This document shows positions 34,801-45,500 of a stretch of 64,000 nucleotides of DNA, piece by piece. The translations under genes and the position numbers were made by a program. Origin of the DNA: Bedellia somnulentella. Lineage: Eukaryota > Arthropoda > Insecta > Lepidoptera > Bedelliidae. Where the stretch lies: positions 12,168,401 to 12,232,400 of the forward strand of contig OY755175.1 of NCBI GenBank assembly GCA_963576735.1. Direction: 5' to 3'. Numbering within the stretch: position 1 is the stretch's first letter; every line of letters begins with the position of its first letter. The notes beneath the pieces were generated by a model that was given only the letters and a program-made list of their open reading frames with translations, was not told the DNA's origin and ran no database searches.

Positions 34801-37800
34801 GTTGCCAAAAACATTTATTATTACTATCTTTTCCCCAATCAACTTCCAAAAGTGGCTGAGGAATTTCTCATTCCAAAGCTCTGGCTACCCCGTTAAGCGA
34901 TTTATAGCCGTGAGTATATGTATGTATGTATGTTTTCCCTCACCGTTAACAACCATGATAAATTAACCACGCATATGACCGACCTGGGATTTGAAGTCAC
35001 GCCTGTCTGTTTACGGGTGGGTGTTCTACCCATTGGACTATCACGTCGTTTTAAAGATTTAAAGATTTTTTACTGCATGACTATTTGGTTCTATTAAACA
35101 ATCACGACCTTTTTTTTATTAAAAGTTCTTCTAACAGTAAGCTTATCACCATTGTGATAACGACATTTATACAAGCTTTTACCATTGTGGTAATGACATT
35201 TGCTTATTAGTTTTGGTAGAAAAGTAATAACAACTAAGAGTAAATTATTATAATCCTCTACACTACGACACCGGCTATAGCCACGGTATAGACACGGTAT
35301 ACCGTGCCCATTATTGTACGTATGCATAACTTAATTTTTATCTGAATATCTTTCTTGTTTCGTTCTTTTTAGACCCTTTTTTACGGTTGTAGTTTTAAGA
35401 TCAATTTTTTGTTGCCTATACCTAGCAGGGTCCAGACGCTTCTAACCTTATTTGTCTAATTGTGACTAGTACTAGTAGTTAAGAAGTTACGGTGGAACTG
35501 ATCAACATACGCATACCGGTCTAACTCATATAACCCTACATTTATCAAAGTCAAGAATACACGAAAAAACAGCAACAACATATCTTGTAACGTTGATAAA
35601 AATGTATCAAATAATAATAATTTAATTATAATGTCTTATTTTACAAAAAATGATATTAATTTCTAATAAATAAAGGAAAGAAAAATTTCGACACAGGCGG
35701 AGATCGAACCCGCGACCTCGTCGCGTCGATCCTTTGTTTCTTTTACACTTTGAGTAGTCGGTGCACAGTGCATGTTGCATGAAAACTGCAGGTACTTAGC
35801 GGAATTAAGCGAAGAAACTTATTAAAATTAGTATTACTTTTAGTAGTGTTTTCGTTCCTTGCCTCCGATTTTTTTTATAAATTCGGAAGGCCACTTGTCT
35901 ACCTTTTCAGATAGAATGCAAATGTTGGGAACGCCTAACTATAACATAATTTGAAAGTTTATGTTCATGAAAACCTCATGTGGGCATTATCTTTTATATA
36001 TTATTTCTGTAAGCCTCTTTCTTGCCCGGAAGCCTGTGACGCGATGAGTTAAGCTAGAAATTTGGTTCAGGTATCGTTATATACAGTTCGCGGCCGTGGT
36101 GTGCACAAAATTCAGACATCTGATGTAACTGGATTAAGTTAATTGTTACAGAATTTCATTCGATTTTGGCCCATAGACTTTGCTTGAGTGTCATAAGCGC
36201 GCGCAAACTTTAGTCGATCAGAGATGCGCTGTGATTGGTCGGAATTTTTTCAAACCGGCCAATCAGAAAAATTCACTAGAAATTCAAACGCGACGTTGTC
36301 GCGCCAGGGTTACCCACTAGTAACTAATAAATAGAGGAAAGAAAAATATCGACACCGGCGGGGATCGAACCCGCGACCTCGGGTGTACGCTCCCGTCGCT
36401 CTGCCAATTGAGCTACAGTGTCAATAGCGTATACCCGAGGTCGCGGGTTCGATCCCCGCCGGTATTAAAATTTTTCTTTCCTTTATTTATCCTTTATTTA
36501 TTAGTAATAATCCCCACATGAGGTTTTCATGAACAAAAACATTCAAATAATGATAATAATTTGTTGAGATACAGTTTTAGTTCGATTTAACATCTATATG
36601 ACATCTACATGCAAGTTAATCGCTCTATCTTCGCGCGGGTAGTGTTATATTTTAAATATCTAAGATTTCTGCATTCATTCCGAAATGTAGCGTGTTGATA
36701 TATTATAGCCTATAGCTCTCCTGAGAGTGTAGCTCTCTGATTGTGAAAGAATTTTAATGATCAGTTCAATATTTCCGAAGTTTAGCCCTTATAAAAAAAC
36801 AATCACAGTTACAAACTTTAACGCTTTATAATTAGTGAAAAACATAGATTTAAGTTGGTAAAAATACCAAATAGAGTTAACTATTTTGTAATTTGTTGGA
36901 ACTTTCCACTACGCCTCAGTTCGCGTTCACAACATTGCCAACACACGTACAACTTTGTTTTCAATTCCGGTGTTCAACGAATCTTACAAACTCAATGAAT
37001 TCATCAGAATTGCTGCAATTTTGTTGCGTACGTTAACTCGCCAGCTGATATACTTATTTTAGTTCTAAACACTTGCCTATTTTTTGTGGGAAGCATAAAA
37101 AACCTCTGAACAGGTTATTTTTTTGATCCAAGAACATCATTGAATTTCAATAACTGAGCTTGATTTTGGATAAAATGTCTTTTATCAAAACAAAAGGAAT
37201 CTTGCTTGATGATAGGGTTCAAATCTCAACCTATGTTAGCTAGATTTTGATTTTGCTTTTAATATTTCTTGTAAGATGCTAAGTATGCCGTGTAGTGCCG
37301 GCTTAGAATGTCGCTACCCCTTCCTACCCACGGGTGTCGTAAGAGGCGACTAAGGGTATTGGGGCTTTTTATTGGATTTTTGGGCGATGCGGTTGGAGAC
37401 CCATCACCAAAAACCTTTATTCTTACCATCTTTTCCCCACTCAACTTCCAAAAGTGGCTGAGGAATTTATAATCCCTTAGCTCTGGCTACCCCTTCTAGG
37501 GAATAATAGCCGTGAGTATATGTATGTATGTATGCTAAGTTCTATTTCAAGACAAACACTATAAAGTAAAGCTGGTGTATATTTATACAGCCTTGCTCTA
37601 TGAGCAGTAAGTATACGTTTTTTGGCGATAGATAAAGAAGTAACGAATCTTTATATGCTTCTGACAGTTCTTTGTCTCATAATGACACACTGTTATCGGC
37701 GGTTCAGTTTAGTTGCTAGACGTTTAAAGAGATGGGTAAATATTTTATTTATACACATGTCGTACAGCGACTATACAATTCCTAGGGTTACACTTTCGGT

Positions 37801-37987
37801 AATATCGTCATCGTAAATATTGTATGACTCAATCATTATATTGTTGCAGGTAAAACGTCGATGGGATGATGATGTGGTGTTCAAGAACTGTGCACGATCA
37901 GAACCTGACAAGAAAGGTCCGAATTTCATCAACGACTCCCTAAGATCGGAGTTCCACAAGAAGTTTATGGAGAAATATATTAAATGA
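31865..37987 (+). CDS. CWC15: Spliceosome-associated protein CWC15
   Basis: Exons 31865-31995, 32458-32734, 34234-34338 and 37850-37987 encode 216 residues with consistent phases. The N-terminus [20 protein letters not shown] and [18 protein letters not shown] are the conserved Cwf15/Cwc15 start. An acidic Asp/Ser stretch lies around residues 100-112, followed by [16 protein letters not shown]. The C-terminal block [16 protein letters not shown] and [15 protein letters not shown] through to [10 protein letters not shown] is almost invariant in the family. CWC15 belongs to the CDC5L/NTC-associated part of the catalytic spliceosome in the nucleus. Introns 2 and 3 carry SINE-A, SINE-B, SINE-D and a Helitron fragment. 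An AATAAA overlaps the stop codon at 37987-37992. Confidence 0.96.
32811..33079 (+). repeat. SINE-A copy in CWC15 intron 2
   Basis: Near full-length, with a 21-bp internal tandem duplication around 32975-33015 (tgtggctgaggaatttcc twice). The flanks share tgctggctgtat as a TSD. Confidence 0.85.
33080..34233. other. Right part of CWC15 intron 2
   Basis: AT-rich intron sequence with no recognised repeat. A 68-codon open frame at 33529-33735 has no known domain. Confidence 0.3.
34422..35047 (-). repeat. SINE-B split by a SINE-A
   Basis: The left part (34422-34683) has aacataacatacacattcac and ggcctatcgccgttttgtac. The right part (34932-35047) has the tRNA-like end with gggtgttctacccattggac. The flanks share aaagattt. 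The interruption at 34684-34931 is a SINE-A flanked by copies of gttttccctca. Confidence 0.82.
34684..34931 (+). repeat. SINE-A nested in SINE-B
   Basis: Near full-length, ctgtgtattgtcggcttag to gtgagtatatgtatgtatg. It lies within the SINE-B body, so it inserted later than that SINE-B. Confidence 0.85.
35048..35654. other. CWC15 intron 3, unassigned part
   Basis: No gene or known repeat recognised. Short imperfect direct repeats of accattgtg and aacgacattt occur at about 35148-35190. Confidence 0.25.
35655..36000 (-). repeat. SINE-D composite with unrelated filler
   Basis: Starts aatttctaataaataaagga and gatcgaacccgcgacctc. It ends with the reversed tail gttcatgaaaacctcatgtg near 35965-35985, so both outer ends point inward as in a foldback. 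Confidence 0.55.
36325..36540. repeat. Inverted pair of SINE-D tRNA-like units (foldback)
   Basis: The left unit (ggggatcgaacccgcgacct, then ctctgccaattgagctac) is the reverse complement of the right unit (cgaggtcgcgggttcgatcc). A spacer of about 45 bp separates them. The arms extend into aataaataaaggaaagaaaa and its reverse. Each arm has A- and B-box-like sequences. The structure could form a long hairpin. Confidence 0.75.
36628..36830 (-). mobile_element. Helitron fragment
   Basis: The string ttcgcgcgggtagtgttata and the following tttaaatatctaagatttc match the 3'-end region of the Helitron at 15697. The diagnostic CTAG end is missing or mutated. Confidence 0.45.
37287..37531 (+). repeat. 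SINE-A copy in CWC15 intron 3
   Basis: Full-length gccgtgtagtgccggcttag subtype. The TSD is atgctaagt, at about 37276-37284 and 37532-37540. Confidence 0.88.
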
Positions 37988-38694
37988 ATAAACTGCTTTA
38001 ATTTTATTATAGTTTCTAATAAGCTGTTTTGTAGAAAGGCGGTGACAATGTGTTCGATATTTGTAAATTAGGAAATTAAGAGTTTTATAAAGAAACGTCT
38101 AATATAATAGCACGCCGATCTTCTGCTACATAGTTAAAAGCTAAAAATGACATTTGATACTCAAGAAGTGTGAGTTTTAGCGAACCAAAAATAGTTATAG
38201 TTATAGTTAGTATAAAATATAGTTTTAAATTATATACGGTTGCGCTTTCTGTGATCGTAACTTAAAGATTCTAGTTAATTTTGAAACTGACTTTCAACAT
38301 TATAAAAAATATTTCCAATTCCAACAGAGGTGTACGGTAATGATTAAAGAATGTTTGAAATTAAATGATTAAGTATTATACTCTGTGTTTTATTTAAATA
38401 TTGATAAACAAAGATGATACAAAACACTTTTCTAGTATTTCTGCAAACCATCTGTGGTTATATCATCATCAGCTGTTAGTGTTACAATTAAGTGACCATA
38501 TCGTGATATCATTAAATTCAAAGTAATCGTTTTAAATCTATTTGAACTTGTGATTACCTTAAATACATCCAATGCTACTTTTAATAACTGGACTATCTTG
38601 AGTCCTATCCTTAAACTATTGTAAAGGGTTTATCATTGTGTTAACCAACCAGGAAAATTTGAGTTCTTAAAATTATTTATTAAAAAAAGGCGAT
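37988..38694. other. CWC15 to BMP-ligand spacer, left part
   Basis: 3' UTR of CWC15 followed by AT-rich spacer. No other gene seen. Confidence 0.3.
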
Positions 38695-38850
38695 GGGGGC
38701 AGTAGTTCACGTGATACGGGTAGGCCTGGCACGTGAATACGCTGCAGACAAAACTTGGGTACGCCTTAGGTGAAAGTATGTCACGTGATGTTCAGAAGTG
38801 TTAGCACCTCTGCCACTGCTTACAAGATATACGGTGGCGTAAACGATGAC
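38695..38850 (+). repeat. Old SINE-B copy
   Basis: Contains ttcacgtgatacgggtaggc and atgtcacgtgatgttcagaa with many differences from the other copies. Confidence 0.55.
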
Positions 38851-39315
38851 TATTTGATTAGTACCTATTTCAAAGGTTTAGGAATAACCCATTCGATGAA
38901 ACACTAACATGGGAAGACTAGCACTTATGTAGTTCAATATTCTTAAGAATCAAACTGACAGACACGCAGTCTACGCCGAGAACGGAATGAGTAATTAAGT
39001 TTAAATTGGGTTCGGTGGCGCGCACTTATTACGCTGCGGTCAATGCAACAACGTAATTGCATGTCACATCACATCTCCGCTTCACTTGAACATGGTCTTG
39101 TGTATGTTAATTGTGAAGTTTATTGACTTGTCTACATGGCATGCTGTTTGTAAAATAAGGATATTTAACACTTAATATGAATTCGACTTAGCTAAAGTGG
39201 CTTAATTTGTTCACCTTCCTGAAGGTGAGTGTGTAATGAAGTTCAAAATTAGTGTAGTGTTGATATTTAGTAATTGTAAACAAGTGTGGTATTTGGTCGG
39301 GCCGGAGAGCGCGAG

Positions 39316-39522
39316 ATGAGTGCGAGGTGTGCGGTGCGGCGGCGGCGGCGGCGGGCAGCCTACCTTGAGTGGGCAGGTTGCCGTCCCCGCGCCGCGCCGG
39401 CCGCGCCAGTCCACTCCGGCACTCGCTGCCTCACCACGCCATGGCGCACTCTCTGCTGCGATGCGCATGCGTTGCTATTTTCACACTCGCAGTCGATGCT
39501 GCTCTCTCAGGGTTGTACATAG
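39316..39522 (+). promoter_or_regulatory. Upstream ORF overlapping the BMP-ligand start codon
   Basis: An ATG at 39316 opens a 68-codon frame rich in arginine, from a CGG repeat. It overlaps the main start at 39441 in a different frame and ends at 39522. If the transcript includes it, scanning ribosomes could be diverted. Transcript start is unknown, so this is only a candidate. Confidence 0.35.
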
Positions 39523-42500
39523 ACAACGGTGTCGATCAAACAATTATACACCATTCGTTGACACAACACGAACGATTGGTGGTCGAACATGAAATTCTGG
39601 ATTTGCTGGGTCTGGGCGAGCGGCCGCGGCGCACTAGATCGCCCGCGCTGGAGCGAGCAGCCGCGCCCAGCTTCCTGCTGGACGTGTACCGCCAGCTGTC
39701 CGAGGAGCACGAGCAGACCAGACCCACCCGCAGCTCGCACATCGCCCTCTCCGGAGACGAGCACCAAGCCATAGATGAGAGCGATCTTATTATGACTCTC
39801 CAAAGTAAAAGTAAGTTATCGTTCTTATTCTTATAGTAGCCACACTAGGAACATTAAACGCTCAAAAACCCTTAATGTCTGAGTCCTAAAATCTAATCTG
39901 ATCCAGTTCTTGTTACTTTATAAACTATGTTTGTTTTATGCACAATAATGATAAGGAATATTGATATCGTTAAAAAGCTCTGTTCCATGCCTGACTTGAA
40001 TAGTATGTTGAAAAGCTACGACCATTCTTCGGATAACATTAATATAAATAAACATTATATCTTATTTTCACCTGATAAAAATTTAGTATTAGGTTCTAAT
40101 TAGGTTTCTGTCTACTCCCAAAGGGAATCGATTGGAAGTTTGTTGTACTTGAGTTGTAATATTTTTTAATCTTCCATAATTCCATGTAATAACATGATAC
40201 AGCTATGTAGTGTCGGATTAGCACTGACCCATTTCTTCTCACGGGTGTCGTAAGAGGTGACAAGAAGGTTTTGTACCCAACACAAATTATACTTCATTCT
40301 TAAATCCCAAAAAACCACGGCTACAAATCCAAAAAAGAGATAGCCAGAGCTTCAGAATCAGAAGTTCCTCAGCCTGTTTTGAAATTTACTAATAGATATA
40401 GGATAGATGGTAAAATAAGGGATGCATGCTAATAGGTCTCCACCAGCAAATTCTTTTAAAAATCATTTAAAAAGCTCCAATCTAAGTAACTTGTTTTATC
40501 AGTATAAAATATCTTGCCTTCTAACGTGTTTGAACTTCTTTATATTTATCCATTATAATTTAGGCAAGAGATTATTACATCCTAATATGTAAAATTAATT
40601 ATTTAATAGGTGATTTTCTTGTTTTGTAATATTATTATTTTCCTATGATTTTTACGTTTACTTTCTTTATGTTGATTGTTCTGTATGTATGTGAGTGTAA
40701 CTTTGTCTTTCTTTGTATGTAGCAATGAATACATGTTTTCTTCTTTCTTTTCATAAAAAGAAAAAGCTGTTTCTAAATTAAAATGGGTTTTGATTAATTC
40801 AAACATTCACTATATCCACAGTATAATTATTATGGTAACGAGAAGTACTTCTACTTCGAGGGAGGTCGTATATCATTCCAATAAAGTTAACAAATAATGG
40901 GGTTATAAACTCGGTAGTTCTTTTGAAAAATGATAAACAATAAGGACAAATTCTTGGGTGACTACTTGGAAGTATTATTTGTTCTACGGCACAGGTAGAG
41001 AATGAGTCATTAATTTAATGGGAAGGTTTGGGGTGAGCATACCTCACACAGACTGGCTCAACGGGATTAAGATGCTCTGGCAATCTTTCTACGGACTTAA
41101 TGGCGCCAGCGCATACTAACGTAATTATTTAATAAGACGAGTTTTTTTACTATAGAGTTTAATATTTTGTGCAATGTTGTGTAAACAATCGGAATTTTAA
41201 TGGTTGATATAATATTACCTTTAGTGAAGGCTGATTCTGAGGCATTTTTAGGGTTTCATAGCCAAGTGGCCGAAAAGCTTTGTATCGAAATTTCCGGCAA
41301 TAAAATAATTAATAACATACATTCATATATTCACGGCTATAAATCCCCTAAAAGAGTAGGCAGAGATTCAGAATAAGAAGTATCTCAGCTTATGTTATAT
41401 AGGTTTTTGGTTATGACTATGACTCATCAACCGTATCGCCCAAAATTCTTTAGCAATTTTAGGAAAATGATTGAGGATAGTTATAAAATTAATATACCGT
41501 TGGTGATGGGTCTCCAGCCCAGCCACATCACCCAACAGCTACTTAAAAAGCCCCAATACCCATAGTCGTCTTTGAAGAAATGGGGTTGTGCTATTCTACG
41601 AGTATATGTATTTTTGCCAATTTTACATACATACATACATATACTCACGGCTATAAATCCCTAGAAGGGGTAGCCAGAGCTAAGGAATTAAAAATTCCTC
41701 AGCCACTTTTGGAAGTTGCGTGGGGAAAAGATGGTAAAATAAAGGTTGTTTGTGATGGGTCTCCAACCGCATCGCCCAAAAATCCCTTAAAAAGCCCCAA
41801 TACCGTTAGTCGCCTCTTACGTACACCCACCGGAAGAAATGGGGTAGTGCTATTCTAAGCCGACACTACACAGCAAATTTTACTAGAAGCATTATTGGCA
41901 AAAATATTATTTCTGTAATATATTTTAATTTAGATGTGCAGCATAAGTTTTTTTTGATGTTTTTTTTTTACAATTTAAAGGCTTATATTTAAATGATCAT
42001 CAAATCAAACAATTAATAATCAAATCAATTTGAATCATATCATATTACATATATCAAGTCTGCCACCTGTGTCATTCTATGTTATTCCGTAAGTATCTGC
42101 ATAAAAACATATTATATTAAATAACGAGATATGTTTTACCTTTGACGTTGACATCACCATCAACAATAGAGGTTTGTCGCTCAGTCTTATTAGATGGTAC
42201 ATTCTATTTTACAAACTTCAATTATATACTTAACCTGCATATAAGTCTGTCTCAAAAATTAATATCATTTTAGAATCTTTTGCATGTAACATAATTACCA
42301 CTAGTATCTAATATCGGTTTCGCGTGTATGGAGTTATGCACAAAATTTTTAAGGTTTCTGTAACACAGCCTACGATAAGCACGACGTTTTCAATCATTGC
42401 TCACCTCCTATGAAACTTGGCGTAATGATATATATTTATCCGCACATGTTTATCCTACGTTACTCCTGGAAGTCAAAGGTTTCCATTAGTGAAAAGTGTT

Positions 42501-45500
42501 TTTAAATCTGGTCAGTTGTTTGGGAACCAATTCATCACAAACAGACACACAAATTCATACTTTTAAAAAATCTTCTTTATGTATCGGCATATTATATTAT
42601 GTTGATAATTATATGGGCATATTATGATCCGATACTAAACGGATTTTTTATTCCAAATAGTCGGATGATGGTAAAACACGCATAGCCTATTTGTTTTTAT
42701 TTTACAGTATATTTTTGTTCTTATTGATATGACACAACAATTATTACTTCTGGTGTGCTTTACTTCTACTATATTATATATACATAACTAACTAATTGTT
42801 CGTTGGGGATTTATACCCCTGAGTATATGTATGTATGTATGTACTATATCCCTATATATTGTCATAAATGTAAACTAAACATAAATCTAAACATCTTCTT
42901 TTTCTAAGTCTCTAGTTAGTACTGTATGATTATAACATATACTCGTATATCCCCCCCTCAAATGTTTCTTATAGTGCTAGACGAGTTACTATGGTAAATG
43001 TTAGAAAGCCCGATGTCCGTATTCAAATTTCTTTCTATTTAAAATGTCTATTGCAAAACTATCTAGAGATTTCCACGCGTGTAAATTGTTGACAAATTTA
43101 TTCTGAAAATAAAATAAACTAAGCTAAGTTACTTCTGACTGAGGTGGTAAAGTACGAGGTAACTGTGTACATACATACATATTCTCACGCCGTTAGTTCC
43201 CATTGGGGTAGGCAGAGACTATCGATCGCCACTTTGTGCGATCCTGGCAAACCTCTCTAGCTTCATTCACATCCATCAATCTTTTCATACATGCTCTTTT
43301 ATTCTTCGTACTTCGGACACCTGCCTTTTTAAGCACATTTTCTATTTGATCTAAATGTGTCCTCCGAGGTCGTCCTCTACTAACATTACCTTCCACATTG
43401 GCTCTATAAATCTCTTTCACCACTTTACTGTCATCCATCCTCCCTATGTGCCCAAACCATCTCAACATTCCTTTTTCTATCTTTCTTACAATATCATCTT
43501 TTACACCACACCTTTCACGAATCACATCATTCCTCACACGATCACATAACCTTACATCACAAACTTTTCTGAGGGATCTCATTTCTACTGCATTCACTCT
43601 GCTTTCATGCTTTTTCTGCCATACCCAACATTCACTGCCATACATAAGCGTAGGAACGAGGACAGCATCATGCACAGCCATTCGGGCCTTTTCGGACACT
43701 GATTGACTTGACATGAGACTATCCAGTGCTCCATTTACCGCATTACCCTTTTTTACTCTTCTTTCAATGTCTTCATCACACTTTCCATCCCTAGTAAACA
43801 AACTTCCCAGATATACGAACTCTTTCACTTGTTCCACATCCTTACCATCAATCTCCATTCACCATTGATCTCAATCACGCATTCAGCCATATTCTCCTCT
43901 CTCTCAAAAACCATGGTTTTGGTTTTATCCACATTCACTCTCATTCCTTTTCTTTCAAACGACGCACATGCAATATTCATCATCACTTGCAACTCTTCAA
44001 CCAACGATGCAAGTAACACTTGATCATCAGCATATAAGAGGCATTTGATGACGAATCCACCCATTCTCAGTCCATAATCACTTTCACGCAACTCTATCAG
44101 ACAGTCATCCATGAACAAATTGAAGAGCCACGGAGAAGCTACACATCCCTGTCGGACACCCCTAGAGATACCGAACCAGTCTGTGTTTTCCCCGTTTACT
44201 CTTACACATGCACTAGAATCCTCATAGAGTGATACCAATGCACTTATAAGTTGGCTCCCCAAGCCGAACTTGGATAACACCTCCCACAAATACTTCCTTA
44301 CTACCCTATCATACGCCTTCTCTAAATCTATGAAGGAGCAATACACCTTTCGATTCTTGGCTAAGAACTTTTCAGTGATGCTCATTAAAGAGAAGATTTG
44401 ATCCATACATCCCATTCCCTTTCTAAATCCTGCTTGCACATCCCAAATTTTGTCATCTGTTTCATTCATCACTCTTTCAATCAATACCTTTGCATACAAT
44501 TTACCGACAACACTGAGTAGGCTGATTCCGCGGTAGTTTTTAGCTTCCTGGTGTGACCCTTTTCCTTTATATAAGGGCACAATTACTGCCCTGCACCAAT
44601 CTCGTGGTACTTTATCACTCGACCAACACTTTTGAAAAAGGAAGTACAGCCAGGAAGCCACCAAACCTTTACCAGCCCTCAGCATTTCGATACTTATCCT
44701 ATCATACCCTGCCGCTTTCCGTACTTTCATACTTTTCAATGCTTTCATTACTTCTTTCATACTAATCTCACTGTCACTACTGTCACCCAATGCCTCATTC
44801 CAGTCAACATTGCTGCCAATTGGCGAAGAAATAGATGAATCCTCTTTTTCAAAGAGTCCCTCAAAATAGTTCTTCCATACTCGTCTTATGCTACTTTCAT
44901 CCGTCGCCAATTCACCCTGTTCATCTCTCACTACATTCACTCTCGTGTTTTGGGAAACTCCCTTTTCTTTCCGGATATATTTCCAGAATAACTTTTGGTT
45001 ATTCCGGAAATTATCAGAAAGTTTCCTCTCACACCACTCTTGCAAATTTCGCTTTTTCTTTTCTATTTTCTTCTTTACCTCATTCTTAACTCTCTTATAT
45101 TCATCTTCACTTTTCTGCACTACATCGTCAGTTACACTCGCATCCATTTGTTTACTAGCTTTAATCGCTAGTAAATCCAACCAAGCTTTCTTCTTATCAC
45201 CAACTGCTGTAACTGTGTAGTGCCTGCAAAGAATAGCACTACCCCCATTTATTATCGCGGCTGCCGTAAACGGCAACTTCAGGTTTTGGACTATTTAAGT
45301 GATTGTTGGGCGTTACGATGCCATCACAAACAATATTTTTTACAATCTTAACGTACCCCACGTAACTTTCACAAGTGGCTGAAGGGTTTATAGTATGCGA
45401 GTATAATTCATATGATGTACGCATTATGACATATTTTTCCATTTCAGAGCACCATCTAGGCGCGCTCCGGCACGGGCACGGACGGCACGTGTGGTTCGAC

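Noticed and set aside
36350..36425. Possible functional tRNA gene
   Set aside because: Boxes are good, but the unit is mirrored by an inverted copy and embedded in SINE-D flanks seen elsewhere, so it is a tRNA-derived repeat.
43355..45220. Plus-strand frames opposite the LINE
   Set aside because: Antisense shadows of the reverse transcriptase frame.
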